This document shows positions 48,936 to 60,453 of a DNA stretch of 64,000 bases, one piece after another. The notes beneath the pieces are model-generated. The model had not been told where the DNA came from and did no database searches. It saw only the letters and a list, made by a program, of their open reading frames with translations. Position numbers and translations under genes: made by a program. Within the stretch, counting starts at the first letter, position 1; every line of letters begins with the position of its first letter. The stretch comes from Kuschelorhynchus macadamiae (taxonomy: Eukaryota; Arthropoda; Insecta; Coleoptera; Curculionidae), in the NCBI GenBank assembly GCA_030620095.1, contig JAUTXW010000356.1, positions 1,802,501-1,866,500 on the forward strand. The letters run 5' to 3'.

Positions 48936-50075
48936 AACGTGAGGTTGCAAGACTATTCAATGTACACCCTAGTGTGATAACCCGTTTACAACAAAGGATG
49001 AATGAAACTGGGACTCACAGATACCGAACAAGTGGTGGTAGGCCTCCGAAAATTACTCTACAAATGGAACGTAACCTGATAGAACACACCCCTTACGGAG
49101 TTCTTCTTGGTTTAATTCAAATTTACGAGCACAAACAGATGTTCTCGTAAACAATTCCACGGTGAAAAGAAATCTCAACAAAAACGGGCTTAGGTAAATA
49201 AATAAATACTTATTTAGATATTAAAATTTACTAAAATGAATTACTTACTTGAGATTTAAATGCCGCTGTAGGATATATACAGGGTATTACAAACTCGAGT
49301 GTATGCATAGGTAGGGATCTCGGAAACAGTAAAGATATAAAATTGGTTAAATTAGGGGAAAGTTCCGTAATTTGATGCTAATTAATGTGCAGTATACAAA
49401 TTGATGAAATTTTAAACGATTTCGGAGATACCGCAAAGGAGAAAAGTGACAATAAATATGTATTTTTTTTATTACTACCTAAATAATTATAAATAAAGGA
49501 AAAAATAAAAACCAAATCGGGAAAAATGGTATTATACGAATATCTCCCAAGTGTTCCTTAATTTTAAACAGCTTACTACTAGTAATGACTTAAAGACAAC
49601 TAACATTTGTAAACCGAGTAGGTATGTTGCTTTCAAGAATCAAAAACGAGCCAGATGTGTGCGACTTTTACCACAGCACCGAGCTTCCCGACTCAAGTGG
49701 TGGACAGAACATATTAATTGGAATTTGGACAACTGGTCTAATTGTCTATTCACTAATGAATCCAAAGTTACTTTATACCATTCGGATGGACGAATAACGG
49801 TATGGCAGCAAAGGAATACAAGGTATAACGAAGAAAATATGGCAGCTGAAGAGGCCTTTGGTGGCGGAGGTTTAACCATATTTGGGGGTATGATGAGAAA
49901 CGGCAAGACAGAGTTATTTATCACTCGTGGGACTGTCAACGTCGAAATTTATAGAAATGAATGTTTAATAAATATCATTCTACCATTTGCAAATAATTTT
50001 GGAATCGATTTTATCTTAGCTGATGACAATGCAAGGCCCCACCGAGCTAGAACCGTTATAGAGACTTATTTATAA
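48936..50075 (+). pseudogene. Right-arm Tc1 transposase copy, inactivated
   Basis: It has the same motifs as the left copy: EVARLFNVHPSVITRLQQ, GRPPKIT, then a small deletion near 49080 that shifts the frame (compare ERNLIRQARIHPLRSSSW with ERNLIEHTPYGVL). After the intron, NQKRARCVRLLPQH follows. The first catalytic residue is changed, with LFTNES instead of LFTDES. The frame ends at 50075 right after RARTVIET, because the part holding the third catalytic residue is deleted. The promoter side also differs: the first residues are fused to the central G-run sequence. Confidence 0.85.
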
Positions 50076-51339
50076 TGTGTTTAAATAAGCTTGTTTTATT
50101 TCATAAAATACAAAGGGTATTTGAAGTAGGTATTAAAAAAAGTGAAAGGTCTACTTATTATTTTCAAAAAAAAAAGTGTATAAATCTGGCAATAGTGCCA
50201 ATGCATTTAAAATTGTCTTATTATGCCAAATTGGCTTCGACTTAATTCGGTGATTAGTGGGCTATTTTAATTATTCCATTTTATAGCACGGCAATAGCTT
50301 GGCAGAAAATTGAAATGTATGGTTTCTTAATATAAAACACTCAGTATATCAATATCGAAACATAACATGTATCATATCTTTTTAGTTTTTGGCTGAACAA
50401 ACCAAAAATTGTGAAAAATTTACTGGAATATCAGAATGTAGCCGTTTCTTAATTAGTTATTAAATAACGCCCTGTATATTCAATAATAAATGCATTTAAG
50501 ACAAAACCTAAAAAACCGTTTCGACAAAAGGATTAATTATTTTCAAAAATTCTCACAAAACTGGCGAGCTTTCATTATTTTAGATTTGACAAGAGATTCA
50601 AGGAGGGAGTGTACGAAATTCAACCAAAATATTAATTTCCAATTTTGTTATTTCTCTTTTACTTATGTTACACCATGTATACATTGCTCCTATGAATATG
50701 ATTACAGGCATAAATACCCATAATAAATCAAGTGACCAATGTCCGACTAATGTACAGGGTGTCGTGTTGAAGTGTTAATAATGTAACGATGTCGTTTTTT
50801 TCGAAAAAACCCTGTATATTGAAAACAAGTGAAGATACGACAAATCGCTAGAAATTGTTTTTTTGCATCTTGCCAAAGATCATTTTGGTCGAAAAAAGAA
50901 AACTTAAGAGTTGCTGTAACAAGTTCTCGCTCTTAACAAACATTTAAAAAAATAAGACGGTGTCATCTCACACCCTGTATAATAAAATGAAACGCACTTT
51001 GAAAAAATACATAATACTGGGCTTTTTTTCAAAACATATCTCCATAATACGCTGAAAACCGTAGCCCAATATCTCTCATCTCTGAAAAGCTACAACAATT
51101 TGAATTTTACCCAAAAATTTTAGAATTGCAGTTATTATGCACAGCAGTTTAGTTCACAATCTCAATTCTCTATAAATTAAAATAATCGAAAGTTGATTAC
51201 TCAAATGAATTAATATTATAAATAATGATATTCAAACAGTATAGGAAGCTAGAAGGGTAGTGCGTTTTTGAGTAGCTCATCGACAACAACGACAATTAAG
51301 CCTGCGAAAGAAGATGGAGTTAGAGTTTGTTTTTGAAAT

Positions 51340-52505
51340 TTAAGATGCTAAAGTTGTAGAAGTCGCTCGGAAGGTTGTTGTAGGAAGAACTAAAACTAAA
51401 AGTGAACGATGTTTTGCCGAGTGTTTAGGAATAACCATTAAGCTTCTGTTTCGGGTATTTAAGTTTCTAACATTGCCAAACCGTTTAAGCTTTCTAAAAA
51501 TATAAATTGGATGTTCGTCAATAAGAAGGCGATGTGTTAATGTTAAAATATGCAATTGTCGAAGATTGTCTAATTTAAGATGACCAGAAGCTGTTATTTT
51601 ATTCTGTAAACGTTCGTGTTTTCTCATTCCAAAAGCAAGTCGTAACAGAAGTTTTGGATTTTTTAAAGTCGGTTTTTGTCAAAGGTTGTTAAGCAGGGAC
51701 CATAAACAGAATCACAAGACAGCTTGGAAATTATTGACTCGCAAAGTTGCAGTTTGATGCTAGGGTTTAAAATTTTGCGATTACTATAAAGTTGTCTGTG
51801 ACTTATAAGACGATTTAGAAAGTTGGCTTACGTGTTTTGAAAAAAAGTTACTGTCAAACCAGACACCAAGATTCTTGCACTCAGTTGCAAAGGCAATTTT
51901 CTCTTCATTTCTATGGTTATTAAGTTCATTGGCGGCCGCTGTTCGCACCTTCTAAAGTCCAAATAATATAACGAATGACTTAGAGGCATTTAAAATAAGA
52001 TTATGGGCAAAATATTAAGAATAAGGAAATTTAGATCTGTATTGATTCGGTCTGTCGCTGTGGCCCATTGTGAGTTAGGTATTTCCATGTAGATTTGGGT
52101 GTCATCAGCATATTTGTGGACTTTCAATCTTAAGCACTCTATTAAAGTCTTAAGCAAATCTTAAGCACCCTATTAAAGTCAGAAGTATAAATAGAGAATA
52201 ATATGGGGGATATAATGGAGCCTTGCGGTACCTCTGATTTTATTTCACATCGTTTAGATCTTTGACCACCATATAATACCCTTTGCGTCCTACCACTTAA
52301 GTAGCTTCACAGTAAGGAAACCGAATTCGGTGAGAACCCGTAATAAGCTAGTTTACTAAGGAACGTATGATGATCTAATCTATCGAATGCCTTGCTGTAA
52401 TCCAAAAGTACTAAACAAGAGCCTTTATTAGTATCAAGGTGTCGAATAAGGTAATCGGTTATATTAACCAGTGCTGTAGTTGTGGTGTGTTGAGTCTTAG
52501 TCTAT
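51340..52505 (-). pseudogene. Non-LTR reverse transcriptase relic, minus strand
   Basis: From about 52490 inward: TTALVNITDYLIRHLDTNKG, SCLVLLDYSKAFDRLDH (about 52400), one in-frame TGA near 52313 after GFSPNSVSLL, SYLSGRTQRVLYGGQR, KSEVPQGSIISPILFSIYTS (about 52240-52180), KVHKYADDTQIYME (YADD codons at 52101-52112). After frame changes the C-terminal region follows: LLLRLAFGMRKHERLQNKIT, RQLHILTLTHRLLIDEHPIY and VRNLNTRNRS, ending at 51340. The RT core is well kept with intact YADD. It is 5'-truncated at about 52505, typical of target-primed integration. This is a third non-LTR lineage in the window. Confidence 0.8.
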
Positions 52506-52589
52506 TAAATGATCTTTCGCCTGTTGCAATGTTTGCAGCAATTATAAAAAATATTCGGTATATTTTACACAAATACACTTATGTGCACA

Positions 52590-52955
52590 ACAGTGTACAT
52601 ATATAGCTTCATGTGCATCGTTTTTTTATTTTCTTTTGCAAACCGTTCAAATGCTTTGACATTAAACTAGCTCCATCGAAAGCCTGCCCACGACGTAATG
52701 CTAAATCTAAATTTAAGCGGGTAACTTCTTTTTCGATCACGTTGTAAAATGTTTTGGTTGATCCACTAGTTATATCAACAAATTTTAAAAACCTTGCTTC
52801 AGGATATCCGATTTCACCTACAATTGAATGGATAAGGAAAGTTGTTCTTTTTTTGTGATATCCTGGATCGAATCCACAATAAGTGTAAAATACACTGCTT
52901 TCCTTATATTTGAGGACTTGTGTTAGTCGAGTTTTTATTTCGATTTGACAAACTG
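52590..52955 (-). pseudogene. hAT (ZMYM-type) transposase fragment
   Basis: The minus strand reads VYFTLIVDSIQDITKKEQLS, then SGSTKTFYNVIEKEVTRLNL, LALRRGQAFDGASLMSKHLN and GLQKKIKKR. The IVDSTQD-like and RGQ-x-F/Y-DGA motifs hold the first two catalytic aspartates of hAT transposases. Two frame changes are present. It is cut off on its 3' side by the non-LTR relic and lies next to the inverted end at 53227-53241. Confidence 0.65.
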
Positions 52956-53159
52956 TCCATTAAAACAATATCATATAAAAGTTCGTAAGTGCACGGAATA
53001 ATCATTAATCTGTAAACGTTGCTTTTACCTTTAATTTTTTAATTAAAACACTTTAATTTAAAATTACATTTGAGGCATTTCAAACAAATATGGTGTTTGT
53101 TTTAATATGTTACTGAATATTTTGTTACAGGTTGTAATAAAAGTAAGTGTTTATTGTGT

Positions 53160-53241
53160 ATTTGGGCCCCAGGCTCCAAGAAAAATGGGCGGCGGGAGGG
53201 GGGGAAGACGCCTTCCTAGCACCTACCTGGCTACGCCACTG
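53160..53241. repeat. GC-rich transposon end
   Basis: The GGGCGGCGGGAGGG stretch and CTGGCTACGCCACTG stand out from the AT-rich flanks. The last 15 bases are the exact inverse of 45391-45405. Confidence 0.5.
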
Positions 53242-53699
53242 AACGAGAGTATAGAGATTTCTGGTATAACAATGAAAGAGAGATTTTTAAGTATATTCAT
53301 TTGACAAGAATACCTTTAATGGAACATACAGGTTAAGATTTTAACTGATTGTTAAAGTTGTTAAATGATTGTTTATTCTTGTATTTTTTATTTGTGTTGT
53401 TGGCTTGAAGGAAATATCAGCTGTGTTGTCCAAAATTCATATTGGAACTGTACTTGATTGTTTTAGTAAATTGTTCGTATTTATATTAAATTTAATAGGC
53501 CAGGCTTCATCATGCGTTCCCCGTCGTCCTGTGTAGCCCGCCGTGATACAAAAACTACCAAATATTTTTCGCATGTCCATGTCCGCCCCCCGCTTCAACA
53601 TTGACCATCTCCTATACTCGTATACAATAATCAACATAATACACGAAGAAATATTAAATTTAAATTACAAAAAAAAAATGTAAAAATACGTATCTGCCT

Positions 53700-55446
53700 A
53701 ATATAAACAGCTTGATGAACAGTGCGTATAGTTTAATGATTATTTGTACAAAATCCTACAATTTTTGTTCTTCGCGAAAACTTCAATCACTCGGGCATTA
53801 AAGTTTGTCATTCAAAAAATCAATTCCTTTTCAATGCTTAACATAGCAAGCGAATCAGTGCTACTGCATTATATTTCTGAGCAAATATTTAATTATTTTT
53901 AATAAAGAAAAAAAACGTCCACTTTCGACACTGGTCACTGGAATCGTACAGATTGATTTTAATAACACGATAGTTTCATTAAAGCATTCAGTCTATCGAT
54001 AAAGTGTTGTAAAATTGCTAATACGCTTTCCACAAGACGGACATTTTTTCTGCAGTAAATAACACACAACTTACTTACGCTTTTTTTTTCAAAAAGGTTA
54101 TAGGTTCCTGTAACCTTATCAAAATCATTTGTAGAAAAATGTTCTTCATATCCCTTACATTTCTAACGGAAAAATATTTTACTAGAAGATGATTTGTAAA
54201 CTGAAAGCGATCTTTGGCCGGGCTAATCAGAATATCACACACTTCTTTGTGCAGAAAAGGATATCGACTGATTACGCTTCTTTGGTGGTGAAGATGGATG
54301 ATCTAGGTTACGCATATTTGTAATAGCGTTGTCAAAACTGTTTTTAACAGCATCCAAAGATAAAGATTGAAATTCTTTGAAGAGGATTTTACAGTGTGCT
54401 ATTATTTAAGCAAACAATGTAAACCAATAAATAAAATGTTCGTTATTTAAATAACCAGTCATTTCCGGGGTTTTTAGGTGCTCTTTGTTGTCATGAATCG
54501 GTCTCACAGTACGTGTGTCAAAATTCCATCTTGTTACTGATGTTGCGGCATTCCTTTGTTTTGCACTCTCGTCTAGTACGCCAGTGCGTGGATCTCGAAA
54601 AAAAGTTAGAAATGCATATAAATTGGCAAAAAAATTGCCACATTTATATTAACACAAGCGCTTTTCTTTAAAATTAAATTAAATTGGTGTGCATAGCAAT
54701 GTACACAAAATGCGATTGATATTCTTTTCTAAACGCCCTTCCCTTCCTGACATAACGGCCGCTCCAACATAGCTTTGACCTACTAGTTGATTTGTGGAAA
54801 TATTAAGTAATTCCAACTCTTTTTTATTTTTTCTGTCGATGTCATTGGCACTATGACACACAGCTTTTAGAAATGTTCAAAAATGTTCGTGAATCTGCTT
54901 ATTTCTTTCATATCTTAAAATAATAACAAGTTTCTGTCTGAGGTTTCATCACTCTGAATCGCTACAAACCGTTTCTCTGATACCTTTTTTTATCTCTTCT
55001 TAGCAAACTAAAATGACATCTAATATGTCATTTTGTGCTGATTTTAACGTACCTTTAAAAATATTATTTTTTTGCAAATGTTGCTTCACAGCAATATCGA
55101 TTTCTGATACAAACTCAATAAGCTCCCTGTATATTCATGTTTTTAAACTTTCTGATGACTCGTCATGTCCTCTCAAGGCCAGTTCGAACATACTGCGATT
55201 TTTCCTAACTTGTTTATTAAAGTCTTTTATCCATTTTCGATAGGCAGAATTTAATAATTGACGAACATGAACATTATCGATATTCGACAGCTGTGATTCA
55301 TTTTCTAAATGAATTTGAGAATATCCATGTTTTTTAATTTCTGTGTATAAATGAGATAGGTCCCTAATATCCGTTTTTGTCCATTCTGCAGTTGTTTCAT
55401 GAAAAAACTGAACAAGGAAAGCAAAATAAAGCAGGTCACTTATCAC
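53700..55446 (-). pseudogene. hAT (ZMYM-type) transposase pseudogene
   Basis: The N-terminal part at 55446-55135 has FHETTAEWTKTDIRDLSHLY, KWIKDFNKQVRKNRSMFELA and LRGHDESS, the usual start of ZMYM1-like hAT transposases. In later frames: FVAIQSDETSDRNLL (about 54970-54930, first catalytic aspartate), LVGQSYVGAAVMSGREG (about 54790, where the aspartate of YDGA is replaced by valine), SVISRYPFLHKEVCDIL (about 54280), and the dimerisation segment PVTSVESGRFFSLLKIIKYL (about 53945-53890). There are many stops and frame changes. It lies outside the 53241 end, so it is probably a separate element from the 52.6-53.0 kb fragment. Confidence 0.7.
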
Positions 55447-55639
55447 ATCCGCATAAACACGAAATTTTCTTACACTGTTCTATTTTAAAAGTGCGTTTAA
55501 ACCTATTTTATTTGTTATAGTACAATCTTGATTCTAAGTTAATCTGGGACCGAGGTGGTTTATTCTTTTTAATAATTACTCCCTATTTAAAATTATGTGA
55601 GTTTTCTTTAATAAATTCTAGCGAACACAATTTCATTTT

Positions 55640-55960
55640 GGACTCTACACTACGGTGGTAAGGCTGACAAGATCACGCCGCACAGATATTGCGTTTAGGT
55701 GTACACTGCATTTGATCATACTAAAATTAATATATAAAATAACAGCCGCGTTGCTTGTTTCACGAATTTGACTATCTCTTTCTGACCACATGCCATCGCG
55801 TATAAGGCTTGGCGCGCGAATTTAAGACTATGAAAAGAATACAAGTATCTATGGAAACGGTGCATTACTCATTGGTGATTGCTAAAACTTCAGATCCGTG
55901 CTTAAAGCTTCAGATCCGTGCGGCGCGGCGTACTATACTTCCCGCGTTCATTCCGAATAT
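55640..55960. other. CpG-richer block, no gene seen
   Basis: ATCACGCCGCACAGATATTG, CATCGCGTATAAGGCTTGGC and a local direct repeat CTTCAGATCCGTGC at 55889-55903 and 55907-55921 lie 200-500 bases upstream of the minus-strand hAT frame. They could be its former 5' region. The 67-codon frame at 55809-56012 has no motif. Confidence 0.3.
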
Positions 55961-56200
55961 CGCCCTGCTAGAGCTTGTTAAAATGAAAATGTCCCGTGGT
56001 GCCGAGATATAAACAAAATGAAAAATATTTTGAAGATTGGCTTAACCTACTGCCTTTCCTACCGCATCCGTAAAAATAGCACGTCGCACACTGGTTCGGA
56101 TTTGATACCTGGGAGGACACACTCATGTTTTCGCATATAATTGCATAAATAATTGACTTACATGCAAACAAGTGGCTGTCTAAAGACTACAGAATTATGA

Positions 56201-56237
56201 TATATTGTATTTTGGCAAATTGCCAAAATACAATATA
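56201..56237. repeat. Perfect 37-base palindrome next to a TACAGGGTG motif
   Basis: TATATTGTATTTTGGCAA, a central A, and its perfect inverse. It is followed by CAGGGTGTGCGACG, a terminus type seen near several foldback elements here. Confidence 0.85.
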
Positions 56238-56239
56238 CA

Positions 56240-57425
56240 GGGTGTGCGACGATTTATACCGGCTATCTTTATCTCGAAAACGAAGGCTTGGAAAAATTTA
56301 AAAATTGGACACCATACTTATGTCGATGAGAGCAATTTGATCTCAAATATTTTCAAAATAGCTGTACTTCCGATTATACCAAAAGTAGATATACGGATTT
56401 TTTGCATTTAGTTTAAACACGTTTATAATTTAATCAAAATCAAATCAATCTGGCAGTTTTATTTTTGTCAAATTTAGGCATAAGTATTTAAAAAAAAAAG
56501 ATTTTTATTTTTTTGGGTTATCACCAATTTCATGTTTATTGCAAAAATATTAGTAATTGTTATTATTTATTATTACATATGTTACACAGTTAAGAGACCA
56601 CACTGCTGACCTTACATCTGATAATACATAAATATAAATAAATAATAAATAATAATAACACATATTAATAATAATAATAAAACATAATTAATATAATATA
56701 TATACGAATTAATTATTATTAATTCAATTAAAAATACATAATTTCTCTGTATTTAACAATTAAAGTTATAATAAATAATATTTAATTTAAAAAGAAAATT
56801 ATTGCTTTGCTTTTTTTGAATTTCCTGGCTTAAAAATAAGAAAAAAGTCCCTATAAACATAGGTCCGGAAATGCTTCGTTTCGCAAATATACATTATTCA
56901 TTATTAATAATTAATATTGAATATTAATACCCTGGATATGAGCCGATTTAAACCAAAATGTTTTATCAATTATTAAAAGACAATTTGACAAGTAACAAGA
57001 TACGGAGACGGATTTATGATGCTGTGTTTGCAACAAAAGATAAAATTTCGGTTTAAAGATCGTTCAAGGAAACTAAATTGATTTCTAATATAAATCAAAT
57101 TTAAAAAGAACAGATTTCGAAACTTTTACAAAACAACAATTTAAAGAAGTTTAAACTACAAGGAAAGATATGCCAAAAAAATAGGACAAAATATAAGCAC
57201 TCTTAAATATCTGCTAGACTATAAGTAGGTACTAATATAAGTAAACAATAAACATTGTTCTTGTTTGTTCTAGAACTAATGACTAAGTACCAAAATCCGA
57301 ATCACTCAGTGTCTTCGTTCTCGATATAGCGTTAAGGTATAACATATAAGATGTAAAGTTGATGAAAATAATTGGCTTAAAATCTCTCTATTAAATTGGC
57401 ACAGGATATACAAACGATGGGAATC
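56240..57425. other. No gene seen
   Basis: Very AT-rich with simple AAT/ATA runs at 56620-56800. This is the region 3' of the RAG1-like gene; a terminal CACAATG-type repeat was looked for and not found by eye. Confidence 0.4.
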
Positions 57426-57429
57426 AGGT

Positions 57430-58396
57430 TTACTCAGAATCGGAATTCTGGAAGGAGTCTTCATTACTAGTAATATTATCAAGTTTCAAATATTGTGAAA
57501 TTATAGGATCAGATGTTATCAAAAGTCTGTTTATTAAATCTGTATTTGTATGTAATCGAGATTTTTTTCGAGTAAATTTTTCTCTATAGTTCCTATAGTC
57601 TTTATTACGACTTTCTTGTGCCTCCTCACTGAGTTGCCCTATTGGTAAAATGCAATGTTTAATTATGTCATGTCCATGTACCAACACTTTATGTAAGGTA
57701 GCGGGCATGTAATACCAGTTGAAGTGAGCAACATATATTTCCCTGGTGGTTTGTGCTAGTATTCTAAAATTATCAGAATTAACCGGTTTTTTACTAGTCA
57801 AAATATTCAAAATTTTTTGAAAATTTAAAAGTAAATTTAAATTTATTCCAGTAATATCAGAGGTACAATGAATATTACTGAAAAATCTACGGGCAGTATT
57901 CCCATCGTTTGTATTTCCAGTGCCCTGCTTGGTTTGATCTACTTTTATGCCTAAATTTTGAAAAAACTTATCCTGGATAAAGGTCTTTCGTCGTTGCACC
58001 GATTCTTTTTCTTCTGGTGTCTTTGCCTGCCATTTTTTAATTTCTAATCGATACGAAATATGGAGCACACATTCCATAAATCGTATTCTGCAATGCAACG
58101 GTGAAAGACCAAAACTATAATGTTGTACTCGCATTGTGTTGTTACTAGGCTCACAATTTTTGTTCATGTCTTTTGGACCAACATTACATATTAAACACCT
58201 TTGACAAGATACGCCTGTCAAGTTAGAACAAACTTTACCATCAACCATTGTGAGCAACAATACGTGACTAACTGAAACATTCTGATTCTGCATTAACACT
58301 TGAGTTGGATGTAGCGTAGATATTTGGTTTTCTATCACTTGGACTTCATGTTTAGTCAATTCTTTGGTTTCCTTTTTCATTATAAATTTAATGGGT
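57430..58396 (-). CDS. Exon 3 of the RAG1-like gene
   Basis: A 322-codon uninterrupted stretch that starts by completing the Arg codon of RFCRP after acceptor TCTATTGCAG. It holds Asp391, the cysteine cluster, the SPLHCRIRFMECVLHISYRL helix, the HxxxxH pair and the catalytic Glu region. The C-terminus ends in an acidic DSFQNSDSE tail. Lack of any defect over almost 1 kb in a window full of decayed genes is notable. Confidence 0.75.
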
Positions 58397-58556
58397 CTGC
58401 AATAGAGGAATAGAAAACTAAAAAATATGCATTTGAGCTAATTTTCCAAAAATTACCGATAATTTTTAATGCACTCTTTGTATTATTTCTAAGAATAATT
58501 AGGTCAGAAACAAGATTGATTTGATTACTGACATTTAAATATTTTTTATGATCTAC
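58397..58556 (-). other. Intron 2 of the RAG1-like gene (160 bp)
   Basis: Donor GTAGATCAT, acceptor CCTCTATTGCAG, phase 2. Splicing joins RFC-R-PIKF, a continuous conserved block of the family. Confidence 0.7.
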
Positions 58557-59565
58557 CTGCAAAATCTTGTTGATGAGGGAACAGGATTCTCCCATATCAT
58601 TGTTTCCTCTGTATTCTTAACGTGTATTAGATTTAAAAGAACCATCGAAATGCAAAATAAGTCGGAATCAGATATGTCTGCAGTCATCCTTTGCTTGTAT
58701 TCAGATTAATTGCTACTCCCATCACATCCCCACTTGAAAGTTATTTTAAATGAACTGCTTGGATTGATGACTTCCAAAATTTTGTTTTCCAAAAATTTGA
58801 ATAACCTTTTAACTGTTAGGTCTAGTAGAGCTTGTAGGTTGATTTCGGCTGAATACTCAGTTATATTAACATCTTCTTTATTGGGGTAACACTCGACTTT
58901 TGCTTGTAAAATTTTGTAATAAGATGGGTATATAAAGCAATTTTGCATCTTGGCTTGATCCCTTAATAAATTGTAGGAATGTTTGGTTAAGTTGGCATTT
59001 ATAAACACAGCTAAGGCCTTGTCCGGACTGTATGGCTCTGGGGTTACTGGCTGTTGAATCAATGATTTTTTTATTTTTGTCGCTCTATTTGGAGATTCCG
59101 TGATTTGTGCCAACATAGCAGCGGCATCTCGTTTTCCAGCAATGGATAAACTGACTTTAGCTGCATGAACCACTTCATTTTCTTTATAATTTTTGATAAT
59201 TGGATTAATTCTTCTCAGTTTCGATCTGTTGGAAAGGTCTGAAAATGTTTTTTCGCGAGGGGCTTCTGGGACTTGTGGGGCTTCCAAAGGTCCATTTCTG
59301 TGAAACTCAAATTGTATCTCACGATTGAGCCAAACTGTTTGTTTACGCTCGAATCTTTCACAACTTTTACTATTGCGAAGCAATTCGGAAAATCGTTGCG
59401 TGAAATTAAATAATTTTAGTTTTAATACTCGTTTATCGTTTTCTGAAATTAGTCCATTCTCAATCATATATGATACCACATAATTAGGTATATTTTTTAT
59501 TGAACTAACATGTCCATTTTTAAATAGAAGATAAAGCGATCTGAATGTTATTGGAATAGGGATAT
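58557..59565 (-). pseudogene. Exon 2 of the RAG1-like gene, one in-frame TAA
   Basis: It begins after acceptor AAATCTTGCAG with ATCCCTATTCC (Ile-Pro-Ile-Pro) and ends TTTTGCAG|GTAGATC. It is open throughout except TAA at 58708-58706. The N-terminal half (LKLKLFNFTQRFSELLRNSK, VWLNREIQFEFHRNG, RRINPIIKNY, SLSIAGKRDAAAMLAQIT) is rich in helices and basic residues and probably contacts DNA, which is inference. Confidence 0.75.
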
Positions 59566-60453
59566 CTGCAAGATTTTCTAAAAAAAAAGAAGTTTAGGTT
59601 AAACATCGACCAATATTAGTCGATGGGTTAAATAATTATTGTACAGGGTGATTCTTTATATTTTGACCCATACCTACAGGGTTTATTATAGGAGATAAAA
59701 AAAATTGTGAATACAAAGGTTGTATCATTTTTCCTGTAGTATCTTTTAAGCTACTTGAAAAAAACAAATAAATAAGAATCGAAACGCGGTGAAACCATAG
59801 CAACCTGTGTTTTCACACTGTATATTATTGCATTTTTGGATTCCTTGGAAAATTCTAAGCTTATCTTATGTAATATGTTCTATACCTAAATTCCATTAGA
59901 AAAAACTCAGGTTGCTATGGTTTCACCGCTTTTCGATGCTTATTTGTTTTTTCAAGTAGCTTAAAAGATACTACAGGAAAAATGATACAACTTTTGTATT
60001 TACAATTTTTTTGTATCTCCTATAGTAAAACCTGTAGATATGGGTCAAATATAAAGAATCACCCAGTACAGAATGGCCATTTTGTAAACTTTCAAAGCAA
60101 ATCTCTTTGGGACTAAAAAGTTAGAAAAATGTAGTAATAAATTTATGATTTTAACAGAATCCTGAATTTTCATTTTGTCTATGTGCATGACACTTTTTAA
60201 AGCTGTTTTCACAAGCTAGCGCACACCAGCGCAAAAAGGCAAAAGCGGGCCTGTAAACACAAAGGTTTAAACTATCTTCTGTAAAAAAATTGAGACACGA
60301 CATCGATATATATTTTTTATATTCTTCTTCAAACTTTGTCATTTTTTCAAGAAAGTAAATTCTCCCTTCAATTTAAAAAAAACCCTGTACTGTGATTGGG
60401 CAATGAAATTTTAAAAACTATATTGTATTGTAAACAAAAATCTTCGTACTTAC
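59566..60453 (-). other. Intron 1 of the RAG1-like gene (888 bp), enlarged by a MITE
   Basis: Donor GTAAGTACG, acceptor AAAATCTTGCAG, phase 1. Roughly half of it is the inverted-repeat element at 59644-60066. Exon 1 contributes only ATGGATG, so the prediction of the true start is less certain than the rest. Confidence 0.55.
59644..60066. mobile_element. Foldback MITE with TA target duplication
   Basis: Arms 59644-59807 (CAGGGTGATTCTTTATATTT) and 59908-60066 are inverse copies over about 160 bases with few differences. They surround about 100 bases of spacer. TA lies outside each end (59642-59643 and 60067-60068), as for Tc1/mariner-derived MITEs. It has no coding capacity and sits in intron 1 of the RAG1-like gene. 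Confidence 0.8.

Larger units (their letters stand above)
45969..51149. mobile_element. Palindromic 5.2-kb Tc1 element with two inverted transposase genes
   Basis: The ends AACTGCTGTGCATAATAACT (45969) and its inverse (ending 51149) are flanked by TA at 45967-45968 and 51150-51151. The left arm 45969 to about 48640 and the right arm about 48936 to 51149 are inverse copies of each other at high identity. Each has a Tc1 transposase gene reading from the centre outward, plus about 1 kb of flank. The right arm lacks the counterpart of about 47045-47525, the C-terminal coding part. The centre (48640-48936) is not palindromic and contains a G run at 48900-48911. Confidence 0.85.
45391..53241. mobile_element. 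Possible hAT envelope with nested insertions
   Basis: CAGTGGCGTAGCCAG at 45391-45405 and its exact inverse at 53227-53241 face inward like the two ends of one element. Zinc-finger-MYM-type hAT elements often end in this way (recall). A hAT transposase piece lies just inside the right end (52590-52955). If the ends belong together, the palindromic Tc1 element (45969-51149) and a non-LTR relic inserted later. I see no matching 8-base target duplication, so the pairing is uncertain. Confidence 0.35.
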
